Positions 33,104 to 41,665 of a DNA stretch of 64,000 nt are shown here, in pieces. The stretch comes from Deinococcus hopiensis KR-140 (GTDB taxonomy: Bacteria > Deinococcota > Deinococci > Deinococcales > Deinococcaceae). The notes beneath the pieces were generated by a model. It ran no database searches. It saw only the letters and a list, made by a program, of their open reading frames with translations, and had not been told where the DNA came from. Both the position numbers and the translations under genes were made by a program. Location of the stretch: assembly GCA_943327755.2 (NCBI GenBank), contig CALPYF020000012.1, positions 1 through 64,000 of the forward strand, given 5' to 3'. Within the stretch, counting starts at the first letter, position 1. Every line of letters starts with the position of its first letter.

Positions 33104-34246
33104 TCAGTCGGCGGCCTCGTGCTGCGCGGGGAAGGTCTCGAGTTCGTTGTAGTACGCGTCGCGCAGGACGGGGAGGCGTCCGGCGTGCTGGATCATGCGG
33201 ATCATGCCCTGCTCGCTGAGTTTCATGGGGCTGGTCGCTCCGGCGGCGTGCGCGATGTGTTCCTCCTGGATGGTGCCGTCGATGTCGGACACGCCCCAGT
33301 CGAGGCTCACCTGCGTCAACTCACTGCCGATCATCACCCAGTAACCCTTGATGTGCGGGAAGTTATCGAGGTAGATGCGCGCCACGGCGAGGTTGCGCAG
33401 GTCGTCCAGGCCGGTGGTGTACTCGGTCTTCCCGAGGTTCTGCGCCAGGGTGTTGCCCAGCGGCTGGAACGCCAGCGGGATGAACGCGTGGAAGCCGCCG
33501 CCGTGGCGGGCCATGGAGTCGTCCTGCAGTTCGCGCAGGCGGTGCATGTGATCCAGTCGTTCTTCCAGCGTCTCGATGTGCCCGTACAGCATGGTGGCGT
33601 TCGTGCGCATGCCCAGGCTGTGGGCCTCGCTGTGGATCTGCAGCCACTTCTCAGCCTTGACCTTGTTCTTCGCGACCTGTTTGCGCACGCGGTCGGCGAA
33701 GATCTCGGCGCCGCCGCCCGGCATGGCGCTCAGGCCCGCCGCCTGGAGTTCCCGCAGGACGTCCAGGGTGGGTTTCTTGCTGATCCGGCTCAGGTGTTCG
33801 ATCTCGGCGGCGGTGAAGGCCTTGACCTGCAGGTCTGGGTACGATTCGCGCAGCGCGCGGACCATGGCGGGGTAGTACTCCCACTTGTGGTTCGGGTGGT
33901 GCCCGCTGCTCATGTGCAGTTCCGTGATGCCGGGCAGGTAGCGGCGGCCCACCTGCGCCACGACCTCCTCGGGGGTGTAGTCCCAGGCGCGGGCCTCGTT
34001 CTTGTGCGCGGCGAATGCGCAGAAGGTGCAGCCCACATAGCAGATGTTCGTGAATTCCAGGCGCATGGAGTGCACGAAGTACACCTTGTCGCCGTGCAGC
34101 GCCGTCTTGCGGAGGTTCGCGAGGCGCATCAGGGTGTTCAGGTCGCGGGTTCTGAACAGCTGCATGCCTTCTTCGAAGTTCAGGCGCTGCCCCGATTCGA
34201 CCTTCTGGGCGATGGGCGCGAGCGCCGGGTCGGAGAGCCAGTTCAT
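33104..34246 (-). CDS. mqnE: aminofutalosine synthase MqnE
   Basis: 380 residues, a radical SAM enzyme that joins the MqnA product to adenosine in menaquinone synthesis. The cluster motif is CYVGCTFC (C-x3-C-x2-C). ITELHMSSGHHPNHKWEYYP and GLSAMPGGGAEIFADRVRKQ favour MqnE over MqnC. The pathway needs MqnB, MqnC and MqnD too, none of which is in this window. TATCCT (34258-34253) ends 6 nt before the ATG, a leaderless start. It leads an operon with the small SnoaL-like gene and mqnA. Confidence 0.93.
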   Translation of the reverse strand: MNWLSDPALAPIAQKVESGQRLNFEEGMQLFRTRDLNTLMRLANLRKTALHGDKVYFVHSMRLEFTNICYVGCTFCAFAAHKNEARAWDYTPEEVVAQVGRRYLPGITELHMSSGHHPNHKWEYYPAMVRALRESYPDLQVKAFTAAEIEHLSRISKKPTLDVLRELQAAGLSAMPGGGAEIFADRVRKQVAKNKVKAEKWLQIHSEAHSLGMRTNATMLYGHIETLEERLDHMHRLRELQDDSMARHGGGFHAFIPLAFQPLGNTLAQNLGKTEYTTGLDDLRNLAVARIYLDNFPHIKGYWVMIGSELTQVSLDWGVSDIDGTIQEEHIAHAAGATSPMKLSEQGMIRMIQHAGRLPVLRDAYYNELETFPAQHEAAD

Positions 34247-34343
34247 ACGGGAAGGATACGCCCGGCCCCCGCGCGGGAATGTCCCCGATCCTCACTTCAC
34301 CGCGCGTTGGTGGACGCGGGGGGTGCGGGGTGGGCTGTGACGG

Positions 34344-35390
34344 GTGCGAAAGATTCAACGTGGCACAATTTCCGGCAAGGTGACCAGGGAACGCGACGAC
34401 ATCCAGCGCCAGATTGCCCGGTACCGCTCCCTGGTTCAGGTGATCGCGGCGCTGTCCCGTCACGTCCGCACCGAGGACCTGCTGCGCACCATGCACCGGC
34501 AGGTGCAGGCGCTGTTCGCGTCCCCGGTCACGCTGCTGGCCCGGCCCACCCCGGAGGGCGGCTGGGCCGTGCAGACCCTGGAAAGCGAGGTCATGAGCGA
34601 ACAGTGGCTCGGCCCGCGCCGGGACGGCCTGCTGGAACGGGTGCTGTCCGGCAGCCTGCGGCTGGAAAACGATCTGCCCGCCTACCTTCAGCGTGAACGC
34701 CTGACAGTGGTGCGGGTGCATTTCCGCGCCGACCTGCCTCACACGCTGTCGTGGATGGGCGTGCCGCTGCGCGCGGGGTCTGAGGTGCTGGGCGTGCTGT
34801 CCGTGCAGAGTTACGCCCTGGACGCCTTCACGCCCGAGGACCTGGAATTCCTGGAGCTGCTGGGCGTGCAGCTGGGCATCGTGCTGGAGAACGCGGCCCT
34901 GCACGAGCAGCTGGAACGCGAGGCGAACACCGATCCCCTGACCGGGCTGCTCAACCGGCGGCAGTTCGTCACGCAGGCCCAGGCGGCGCTCGAGCGGCCC
35001 GGCGCGGTCACGCTGGCCATCCTGGACGTGCAGGAATTCAAGCGGATCAACGACGAGCTGGGGCACGCGGCAGGGGACGAGGTGCTGCGCGGCGTGGGTG
35101 AGGCGCTGCTGGACCTGACGGCCGCGCGCGGGCAGGCGTTCCGGCTGGGCGGCGACGAGTTCGCGCTGCTGCTGCCCTGCGATGAGCCGCAGGCGCAGCG
35201 TCAGGTGGCGGCCCTGATGACGGCCGTGGGGCAGCTGACCCTGCCCGCCAGCCCGTTCCTGAACGTGGGCCTGGCCGTGGGCGCGCCCCAGGAGTCCCTG
35301 CACGACTGGCTGCGCCGCGCGGACGCCCGCATGTACGCCGCGAAACGTGCCCGCACGCACGTGCTGGCCGCGCAGGAAGGCCCCGCCTGA
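34344..35390 (+). CDS. GAF-GGDEF diguanylate cyclase
   Basis: Up to 348 residues. A GAF-like sensor (about residues 35-190, with MGVPLRAGSEVLGVLSVQSY) is followed by a GGDEF domain: DPLTGLLNRRQF, ILDVQEFKRINDELGHAAGD and the intact active site RLGGDEFALLLP. It should make cyclic di-GMP. The RxxD inhibitory site before GGDEF is not present, so product feedback through it is unlikely. No membrane helix was seen, so it is cytoplasmic. The GTG at 34344 is the longest start; a GTG at 34380 with CACAAT 10 nt upstream is an alternative. No phosphodiesterase lies nearby. Confidence 0.88.
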   Translation: MRKIQRGTISGKVTRERDDIQRQIARYRSLVQVIAALSRHVRTEDLLRTMHRQVQALFASPVTLLARPTPEGGWAVQTLESEVMSEQWLGPRRDGLLERVLSGSLRLENDLPAYLQRERLTVVRVHFRADLPHTLSWMGVPLRAGSEVLGVLSVQSYALDAFTPEDLEFLELLGVQLGIVLENAALHEQLEREANTDPLTGLLNRRQFVTQAQAALERPGAVTLAILDVQEFKRINDELGHAAGDEVLRGVGEALLDLTAARGQAFRLGGDEFALLLPCDEPQAQRQVAALMTAVGQLTLPASPFLNVGLAVGAPQESLHDWLRRADARMYAAKRARTHVLAAQEGPA

Positions 35391-35417
35391 CCCTGCCGCA
35401 TGGGTTACGCTGAAGAC

Positions 35418-35768
35418 ATGAAGCCCGAAGAACGTCGTTCTGAAACAGAACGCCCCGCCGGGATCGACGCCCCGGCCACCCCCACTCCGGACCGCTGGAC
35501 GGTGGACGCGCTGGAGGACACCCCCCACGGGCCCGTCGCGCGGCTGGAACGCCCGGACGGCGAGACCGTGGACGTCCCCGCCCGCCACCTGCCGGACGGC
35601 GTGCGCGAGGGTGACTTGCTCGCCGTGCAGGACGGCCCGGACGGCGTGCGCTTCCAGACGCTGCCCGACGAGACCCGGGCGCGGCGCACGCAGGCGCAGG
35701 CGCAACTGGACGCCCTGAACGCCCGCCAGGCCCCGCCCACCACCGACCAGGGGGAGATCGACCTGTGA
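35418..35768 (+). CDS. DUF3006-like protein
   Basis: 116 residues. The middle, DRWTVDALEDTPHGPVARLE then GETVDVPARHLPDGVREGDL, matches the small DUF3006 beta-domain, often encoded beside a ComEC-like metallo-beta-lactamase as here. Flanking parts are charged and probably disordered. TACGCT (35406-35411) ends 6 nt before the ATG at 35418, so the start is leaderless; an in-frame ATG at 35400 lies upstream of that box. Its last codons overlap the next gene by 4 nt. The function of the domain is unknown. Confidence 0.8.
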   Translation: MKPEERRSETERPAGIDAPATPTPDRWTVDALEDTPHGPVARLERPDGETVDVPARHLPDGVREGDLLAVQDGPDGVRFQTLPDETRARRTQAQAQLDALNARQAPPTTDQGEIDL

Positions 35769-36820
35769 CCGGCCCGAAGAAAGCCCCTACCCCCAGGAAG
35801 GCCGCCCCGAAGAAGGCCGCGCCCGCCCGCAAGACCCCCGCCAGAGCGCCTGAGCCCAGTGCCCGGGCCACCCCGAAAGCCGAGGCGAAAGCCCCGCCCC
35901 GCGGCCGCGCCAGGAAGAAACCCGCTGCCCGCAAGGGCCCCAGCCCGTCAGACCTGCTGGGCGTCCTCGTGCTGATCGGCACCGCCAGTCTCGCCGCGTG
36001 CGGCTGGATGAAACAGGGCGGCCAGGACAGCCCAGAGACCAAGCCCACGGGAGGACCTGCCGGGCAGGTCACCATCCGTTTCCTCGATATCGGGCAGGGC
36101 GACGCGATCCTCATCCAGAGCCCTGAGGGCAAGACCGCCCTGATCGACGGGGGCCGCAGCGGGGACCGCATGCGCGAGTACATCAAGGACCTGAACCTCG
36201 ACAAGCTCGACCTGATGGTCGCCACGCACGCCGACGCCGACCACATCGCGGGCCTCGTCCCCGCCGCCACCCTCAAGCCGCGCGTGTTCATCAACAACGG
36301 CCTGGGCGGCACCACCCAGACCTGGGAGCGCCTCGTGAAGAATCTCCAGGACGCCGGGAGCACCTTCACGAAGGCCAGCAACCAGACCGTGAACCTCGGC
36401 AGCGTCAAACTCCGCGTGATCGCCCCACCCCCCGGCATGGGCGACGGGCAGAACGAGAACAGCGTCGGCGTCGCCCTGCAGTTCGGCACCTTCCGCGCCC
36501 TGATGACCGGCGACAGCGAAACCCCGGAAACCGAAGGCTGGCTCGCGCAGGAACGCGACGACCTGAAGGGCCCCTTCCAGGTGTACAAGAGCATCCACCA
36601 CGGCGCCGCGAACGGCGACAGCGCCGCGTGGCTCGCGTACGTCCGCCCGGAGAACGTCGTCATCAGCGTCGGCACGCCCAACTCCTACGGGCACCCCACG
36701 AAAAAGGCCCTGGACCTCTACAAGCAGGCCGGAGCGCGTGTGTACCGCACCGACCGCCAGGGCACCGTGACCGTCCAGGGCAGCGGCGACGGCACGTACA
36801 CCATCACCACCGACCGCTGA
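35765..36820 (+). CDS. ComEC-like metallo-beta-lactamase protein with basic N-terminal tail
   Basis: 351 residues. Residues 1-60 are rich in Lys, Ala and Pro (KKAPTPRKAAPKKAAPARK), like a histone H1 tail. A hydrophobic stretch then ends in LAAC (77-80), which reads as a lipobox or a membrane anchor. From about 100 on it is a metallo-beta-lactamase of the ComEC C-terminal type: FLDIGQGDAILIQSPEGK, the metal motif THADADHIAG (155-164) and IHHGAANGDS. In ComEC this domain is a proposed nuclease. The GTG start overlaps the DUF3006 gene by 4 nt, so the two are coupled. Confidence 0.82.
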   Translation: MTGPKKAPTPRKAAPKKAAPARKTPARAPEPSARATPKAEAKAPPRGRARKKPAARKGPSPSDLLGVLVLIGTASLAACGWMKQGGQDSPETKPTGGPAGQVTIRFLDIGQGDAILIQSPEGKTALIDGGRSGDRMREYIKDLNLDKLDLMVATHADADHIAGLVPAATLKPRVFINNGLGGTTQTWERLVKNLQDAGSTFTKASNQTVNLGSVKLRVIAPPPGMGDGQNENSVGVALQFGTFRALMTGDSETPETEGWLAQERDDLKGPFQVYKSIHHGAANGDSAAWLAYVRPENVVISVGTPNSYGHPTKKALDLYKQAGARVYRTDRQGTVTVQGSGDGTYTITTDR

Positions 36821-36833
36821 ACGCGGAGGTCAG

Positions 36834-36864
36834 CGTGGGCCCCTGGATGACCGGGAGGCCCACG
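36834..36864. terminator. hairpin between convergent genes
   Basis: Perfect 8-bp stem CGTGGGCC/GGCCCACG (36834-36841 with 36857-36864), placed 13 nt after the metallo-beta-lactamase stop and directly before the stop of the opposing gene. Confidence 0.6.
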
Positions 36865-37416
36865 TCAGCTGTTGCGGTTCATTACCTGTTCGATCAGGAG
36901 AATTTTTTCCAGCAGGTCGTGCCGCACGGTTGCCTGCTCCTGCACGGGCAGGTGGTCGGTTAGCCACAGGCCCCGCCGGAGCGGCTGGGTGATGGACGGT
37001 GAGACCAGACGGAGCGGGGCGTCCTCCTGTCGCAGCCAGCGCAACAGGCCTTCCGGCGTGCGGGTCTGCTCCAGGAATGGGCCGAGTTCCTCCGCGTAGG
37101 CGCGCTGTATTCCCTCGCGCACGCGGGGCAGTGAGGCCGGGCCGGTCAGTTCCCAGGCGAGGGGCCAGGACGGATTCAGGGAGTGTGCCGAGGTCCTGAA
37201 GGAGCAGGCGTATTCCTCCTCCCCCGGGACGACAAGAAACGAGGTGCGCCCCGTCAGGCCCACCCGCCAGCCGAACTGGCGGGGTTGCACATCCAGGTGC
37301 AGCCGCTGGCGTCCGTGCGAGATGTCCCGCACCGCTTCACCGGGGGAGGTGACCTGAAAGCCCCACCCGGGGCACAGGCCATGGAAGGCGTCCAGCAGGT
37401 CATCTGCGGCACTCAT
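36865..37416 (-). CDS. hypothetical protein, 183 aa
   Basis: I do not recognise a family. The product from the ATG at 37416 is soluble, without signal peptide or membrane helix, and begins MSAADDLLDAFHGLCPGWGF. A central beta-rich part (WRVGLTGRTSFLVVPGEEEY) and a helical C-terminal third (TVRHDLLEKILLIEQVMNRN) are visible. It follows the second ABC exporter gene by 19 nt on the same strand and is probably the last gene of that operon. The frame extends to 37509 but would then overlap the ABC gene. Confidence 0.6.
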   Translation of the reverse strand: MSAADDLLDAFHGLCPGWGFQVTSPGEAVRDISHGRQRLHLDVQPRQFGWRVGLTGRTSFLVVPGEEEYACSFRTSAHSLNPSWPLAWELTGPASLPRVREGIQRAYAEELGPFLEQTRTPEGLLRWLRQEDAPLRLVSPSITQPLRRGLWLTDHLPVQEQATVRHDLLEKILLIEQVMNRNS

Positions 37417-37435
37417 CCCCACGCCCACAGCCCCG

Positions 37436-39247
37436 TTACGCGTCCTGTTCAGCCCAGAGGGCGCGCATCTCGCCACTGCGTTCAAGCAGGTCGGGCAGGG
37501 TGCCCTCATCGGTGATGCGACCGTTTTCCATCAGGAGAATGCGGTCGGCGCGCAGAAGGGCGGCGCGGCGGTGGCTGACGACGAGGCAGGTGGCGTCGGT
37601 CTGGGCGAGGCCCTGCCAGAGTTGCGCCTCGGTACGGGCGTCGAGGGCGCTGCTGACGTCGTCGAACACGAGGAGGTCGGCGGGGCGGGCGAGCATGCGG
37701 GCGACGGCAGCGCGCTGGATCTGCCCGCCGCTGAGTTTCACGCCGCGCGCGCCGACGGGGGTGTCGAGGCCGCCGCTGAGGGCGTGCAGGTCGGGTTCGA
37801 GCACGGCGAGCTGCACCGCGCGGTTCAGGTGGGCTTCGTCGGCGCCGCTGGTGATGTTCTCGCGCAGGGTGTCGCTGAAGAGGTTCGGGAGTTGCGCGGT
37901 GTACGCGCTGCGGGGCGGCACGAGGAACGAGGCGGGGTCGTCCTGGGTCTCGCCGTTCCAGCTGACGGTGCCGGACTGGGTGGGAATGAGGCCCAGCACG
38001 GCGCGCAGCAGGGTGCTCTTGCCGCTGCCGATGCGCCCGGTGACCACCACGAACTCGCCGCGTGCCACGCTGAAGCTCGCGTCGTGGACGCCCAGGCCGC
38101 TGGGGTGCAGGGCGGTCAGGCCGTCCACGCGCAGTTCGCGCAGGGGGATGGCGGTGGGGGCGGGGGGCGCGGCGGGTGCCTCGCGGTTCAGGTAGGCGTC
38201 GTGGTGCTCGACGATGGTGGTGTCCGGCGCGTCCTGCAGCAGGCGGGTCATGCGGTCGTAGCTGACGCCGGTGCGGCGGTGGCGGGCGATGGCGTCCCCG
38301 AAGAAGCCCATGCTGCCGGTCAGGCGGGGCAGCAGGCCGATGAACAGCACGAAGTCGGCGACGTCCAGCGTGCCGCCGCGTACCTTGTTCGCGCCGAGCA
38401 GCAGCACGAGGCCCACGGCGAGGTTCACCATGTTCGTGTTCACGCCGCGGATCAGTTCGGTTAGCAGCACGTCCCGCAGGGCGGCGTGGCGGCGCGTCTC
38501 GCCTAAGGCGCGCAGGTGCGTGACCATGCCGTCTTCACGCGCGGCGAGCTTCACGGCGCTCACGGCCCCGAAGGTCTCGCCGATGAAGTCGGTGACGCGG
38601 GCGGTCGCTTCGCGCATGCGGCGGCGGTACGTGCGGATGGTGGGCGACAGGCGCTGCACGAACACCACCATCAGCAGCAGCGGCGTGCACACCAGCGCCG
38701 TGATCAGCGGGTCCACGCGGGCCATCAGCGTGATCGCCACGACGGAGTACAGCACGAAGCCCGCGCCGTCCACCCACACTTCCGTGTATCCGGCGACGTC
38801 CTCCACGTCGTCGCGGAAGCGGCTGACCGCCTCGGCGGGCGTGTCGGGCAGGCGCCGGGAGCGGCGGGCGGTGAGCAGGTAGCTCAGGAGGTTGCGGCGC
38901 ACCAGGGCGTCCAGGGTGTACCACAGCTCGATCCACGCGCGGAACGCGCCGTAGAAGATCCCGAAGCGGCTCAGGCGCACGAACGCGAACCACGCCACCG
39001 ACACCCACGCCGCGGCAATGGCTGGATTGATGGGCTGCCCGCCGGTCTTCAGGCCGTCCGCCTGTTCCAGCGCGCGGAACACGCCGCTGACTGCCAGGGT
39101 CAGCAGCGCCGGGCTGGCGTGCACCATGCCCCACATGAACAGGTTGAACGCGAACAGCCCCGGCTTGTAGCGGAACAGTTCCTTCGACAGCGCGAACGTC
39201 CGTTCCTTCACGGGCACGGGCGGCTGGGGGAGGGGAGAGGTGGTCAT
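37436..39247 (-). CDS. ABC exporter half-transporter, degenerate-site subunit
   Basis: 603 residues: six membrane helices then an ATPase domain. Walker A is GRIGSGKSTLLRA, the signature LSGGQIQRAAVARML and Walker B LLVFDDVSSALD. The usual catalytic Glu after Walker B is replaced by Asp, as in the degenerate site of heterodimeric exporters such as BmrCD or TM287/288. Its start overlaps the stop of the partner gene by 4 nt. Together they would export lipids, drugs or peptides; the position beside a MarR regulator and an MFS pump favours drug efflux. Confidence 0.87.
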   Translation of the reverse strand: MTTSPLPQPPVPVKERTFALSKELFRYKPGLFAFNLFMWGMVHASPALLTLAVSGVFRALEQADGLKTGGQPINPAIAAAWVSVAWFAFVRLSRFGIFYGAFRAWIELWYTLDALVRRNLLSYLLTARRSRRLPDTPAEAVSRFRDDVEDVAGYTEVWVDGAGFVLYSVVAITLMARVDPLITALVCTPLLLMVVFVQRLSPTIRTYRRRMREATARVTDFIGETFGAVSAVKLAAREDGMVTHLRALGETRRHAALRDVLLTELIRGVNTNMVNLAVGLVLLLGANKVRGGTLDVADFVLFIGLLPRLTGSMGFFGDAIARHRRTGVSYDRMTRLLQDAPDTTIVEHHDAYLNREAPAAPPAPTAIPLRELRVDGLTALHPSGLGVHDASFSVARGEFVVVTGRIGSGKSTLLRAVLGLIPTQSGTVSWNGETQDDPASFLVPPRSAYTAQLPNLFSDTLRENITSGADEAHLNRAVQLAVLEPDLHALSGGLDTPVGARGVKLSGGQIQRAAVARMLARPADLLVFDDVSSALDARTEAQLWQGLAQTDATCLVVSHRRAALLRADRILLMENGRITDEGTLPDLLERSGEMRALWAEQDA

Positions 39248-41046
39248 GCGAGCACTCCTTCGTGTTCGTTCAGTTGTCCGGCGCGCAGCAGGGCTGCGTA
39301 GTGACTGCGGGGGTCGCGGGCGAGGTCGTCGCGGCGGCCGTCTTCCAGCACCTCGCCGTCCCCGAGGACGAGGATGCGGTCGGCGCGGGCGACGGTGTCG
39401 AGGCGGTGCGCGATGATGATCGCGGTGCGGCCCGACAGCAGGCGGGTCATGGCGGCGGTCAGGAGGGCCTCGGTGGCGGGGTCGAGGCGGCTGCTGGGTT
39501 CATCCAGGATGATCAGGCTGGGGTCGCGCAGCATGACGCGCGCGAACGCCAGGAGTTGCGCCTCCCCGGCGGACAGGCTCCCGGTGGGCAGCGGCGTGCG
39601 GACGCCGTCGGGCAGGCGGGCCAGCCAGGTGCTCAGGCCGACCTCGTGCAGCGCGGCCTCCACCTGCGCGTCGGTGACGTGCGGGTCGAAGAAGCTGAGG
39701 TTGTCGCGCACGCTCGCCTGGAACAGCTGCACGTCCTGCGTGACGACCGCCACGCGGGAGCGCAGGTCGTGCAGGGGCGTGGCCTGCACGTTCACGCCGC
39801 CCAGCAGGATCTCGCCCTGCGTGGCGTCGTACAGGCGCGAGATCAGGCGGGTGAGGGTGGTCTTGCCGCTGCCGGTGCGGCCCAGCAGGCCCACGGTCTG
39901 CCCGGCGGGCAGGTCGAAGCTCACGCGGCGCAGCACGCCGCGCGCCTGCGGGTCCTCGGGGGCGTAGCTGAAGGTCACGTCTCGGAACGCCAGCGGCAGC
40001 GGTCCCGCCGGGAGGGGCGTCTTGCCGCCGCGGACGGCGCTGCGCAGCGCCAGCAGTTCCGACACGCGCCCCAGGCTCGCCCCGGCCTTCTGCAGGTCCT
40101 GAAGCTGCTGCGTGAGCTGATCGATGGGTTCCTCCACCAGCGTCATGTACTGGTACAGCAGGAACGCCGTGCCCAGCGTGATCGCGCCGCTCGCGTACAG
40201 GCCCACCGCTGCGCCCAGCACGCCCACGTACCCGACCGCGAACAGCGCCATGCTCAGCTGCCACACGACGCTGCGCCGCCGCCAGGAATTGATGGAGCGC
40301 GTGAAGAAATTGCGCTGCACGTCCAGGAAGCGCCGCAGGTGATGCCCGCCCGCACCCAGGCTGCGCACGTCCTCCAGGCCCGCCAGTCGCTCCTCGACGA
40401 AACCGAACAGCCGCGCGCTCGCCTCACGCTCCAGGCGGGTGGGTTCCACGCCCAGCTTCCGCACGCGGTTCATGGCGGTCAGCGTGACGCCCGTGAACAC
40501 GGTCACGCCCAGCCCGATCCGCCAGTCCTCCCGGAAGAACATGACCAGCGCGCCGGTCAGCAGCAGCGCCGCGCCGAACACCCGCACCGCGAACTGTGAG
40601 AAGAAGTTGCTCAGGGCCGTCACGTCCCCGTCGATCCGTTCGATCATCTCGCCCGGCGTGCGCTCCTTGTGCTCGCGCATGTCCAGCGACAGCAGGTGCG
40701 CCATCAGGTCGGCGCGCAGGCGGTTCGTGGCGGTCCAGCCGACCCGCGCGCCCACGTACGTCGCCCCGGCCGTCATGAGCTGCACGCCCACCGCGAGCAG
40801 GATGTACAGGCCCGCCAGGCGCACCAGTCCCGCGACGTCCGCGCCCGCGCCCTGCTTGGCGTTGTCCACGAACTGTTGCAGCAGCTGGGGCAGCAGCAGG
40901 TTCAGGCCCGTCCCCGTCAGCAGCAGCGCGGCCAGCGCCGCCACCTGCCACCGCAGCGGCCCCAGGTACGTGCCCAGCACCCCCAGCGCGCTCCGCGGCG
41001 GAGCGTCAGGGGGCACGGCAGGAGACGGAACGGCAGAAGACGACAT
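39244..41046 (-). CDS. ABC exporter half-transporter, catalytic subunit
   Basis: 600 residues: six membrane helices, then an ATPase domain with Walker A LGRTGSGKTTLTR, signature LSAGEAQLLAFARVM and a canonical Walker B LIILDEPSSRLD followed by the switch histidine in IIIAHRLDTV. The signature has A for the usual second G. It pairs with the overlapping downstream gene to form a heterodimer. TAGCCT (41058-41053) ends 6 nt before the ATG, so the exporter has its own leaderless start in addition to possible readthrough from the marR-like gene 86 nt upstream. Confidence 0.87.
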   Translation of the reverse strand: MSSSAVPSPAVPPDAPPRSALGVLGTYLGPLRWQVAALAALLLTGTGLNLLLPQLLQQFVDNAKQGAGADVAGLVRLAGLYILLAVGVQLMTAGATYVGARVGWTATNRLRADLMAHLLSLDMREHKERTPGEMIERIDGDVTALSNFFSQFAVRVFGAALLLTGALVMFFREDWRIGLGVTVFTGVTLTAMNRVRKLGVEPTRLEREASARLFGFVEERLAGLEDVRSLGAGGHHLRRFLDVQRNFFTRSINSWRRRSVVWQLSMALFAVGYVGVLGAAVGLYASGAITLGTAFLLYQYMTLVEEPIDQLTQQLQDLQKAGASLGRVSELLALRSAVRGGKTPLPAGPLPLAFRDVTFSYAPEDPQARGVLRRVSFDLPAGQTVGLLGRTGSGKTTLTRLISRLYDATQGEILLGGVNVQATPLHDLRSRVAVVTQDVQLFQASVRDNLSFFDPHVTDAQVEAALHEVGLSTWLARLPDGVRTPLPTGSLSAGEAQLLAFARVMLRDPSLIILDEPSSRLDPATEALLTAAMTRLLSGRTAIIIAHRLDTVARADRILVLGDGEVLEDGRRDDLARDPRSHYAALLRAGQLNEHEGVLA

Positions 41047-41132
41047 CCTCCCAGGCTAGCGACCCGGCACTGGAAGCGCATCCGCCGAGTGGCGCATGGG
41101 GCTGGCAGTGCGGGACGGGGCAGAGGTGGGGG

Positions 41133-41528
41133 TCAGGCCGGGGTGGGGGTGTCGCGGCCGGTCCAGAGTCCGGCGAGGGTCTCCTGAACGGTCTGGCGGG
41201 CGCGGGCGAGCTTGGCGAGGCCGGTGGGGGTGATCTCGGTGTACACGCCGCGCCGGTCGGTGGGGCACATGTAACGGGCGAGCAGGCCGCAGTCCTGCGC
41301 CTCGAGCCGGGCGACGAGGCGGGTGGTGGCGCTCTGGGAGAGCCCGGCCAGATCGGCGAGGACCTGCATGCGGTGGTGGTGGTCGTGTTTGGCTTCCAGC
41401 GCGGCGAGGACGCGGTACTCGCTGAGGCTGAGGTCGTGGTGGGTGTTCAGGGCGTGTTCCAGGGCGCGGCTGACGGTCTGCCACTCGTGGTCGAGGGTCT
41501 GCCAGCGGGTTTCGAGGTCGGTGGTCAT
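41133..41528 (-). CDS. MarR-family transcriptional regulator
   Basis: 131 residues with the winged-helix core of MarR proteins: LSLSEYRVLAALEA, LADLAGLSQSATTRLVARLE and a wing TDRRGVYTEITPTG. One cysteine near residue 80 and one near 87 (CGLLARYMCP) flank the recognition helix. Such regulators usually repress a neighbouring efflux gene and release DNA on ligand binding. It is divergent from an MFS transporter whose promoter carries twin TTGC-N4-GCAA palindromes, the probable operator. GGAG precedes the ATG. It may read through into the ABC exporter genes. Confidence 0.88.
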   Translation of the reverse strand: MTTDLETRWQTLDHEWQTVSRALEHALNTHHDLSLSEYRVLAALEAKHDHHHRMQVLADLAGLSQSATTRLVARLEAQDCGLLARYMCPTDRRGVYTEITPTGLAKLARARQTVQETLAGLWTGRDTPTPA

Positions 41529-41546
41529 GGGTCTCCAGGGTGGGGG

Positions 41547-41604
41547 TTGACAGGGGAGAGGTTCAAGTCTAATTTACTTGCAGGCGCAAGCATTGCTTGT
41601 GCAA
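41547..41604 (+). promoter_or_regulatory. MFS promoter with twin-palindrome operator
   Basis: TTGACA (41547-41552), a 17-nt spacer and TAATTT (41570-41575) form a near-consensus promoter. Directly downstream lie CTTGCAGGCGCAAG (41577-41590) and TTGCTTGTGCAA (41593-41604), two TTGC-N4-GCAA dyads with centres 15 bp apart, covering the expected transcription start. This is the layout of a repressor operator, most likely for the MarR protein. Confidence 0.65.
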
Positions 41605-41665
41605 ACATTATAACAGGGGGCGACGTGCCCCACTGCGCCGCCCCCCCCACTCCAGGAGACCCCCC

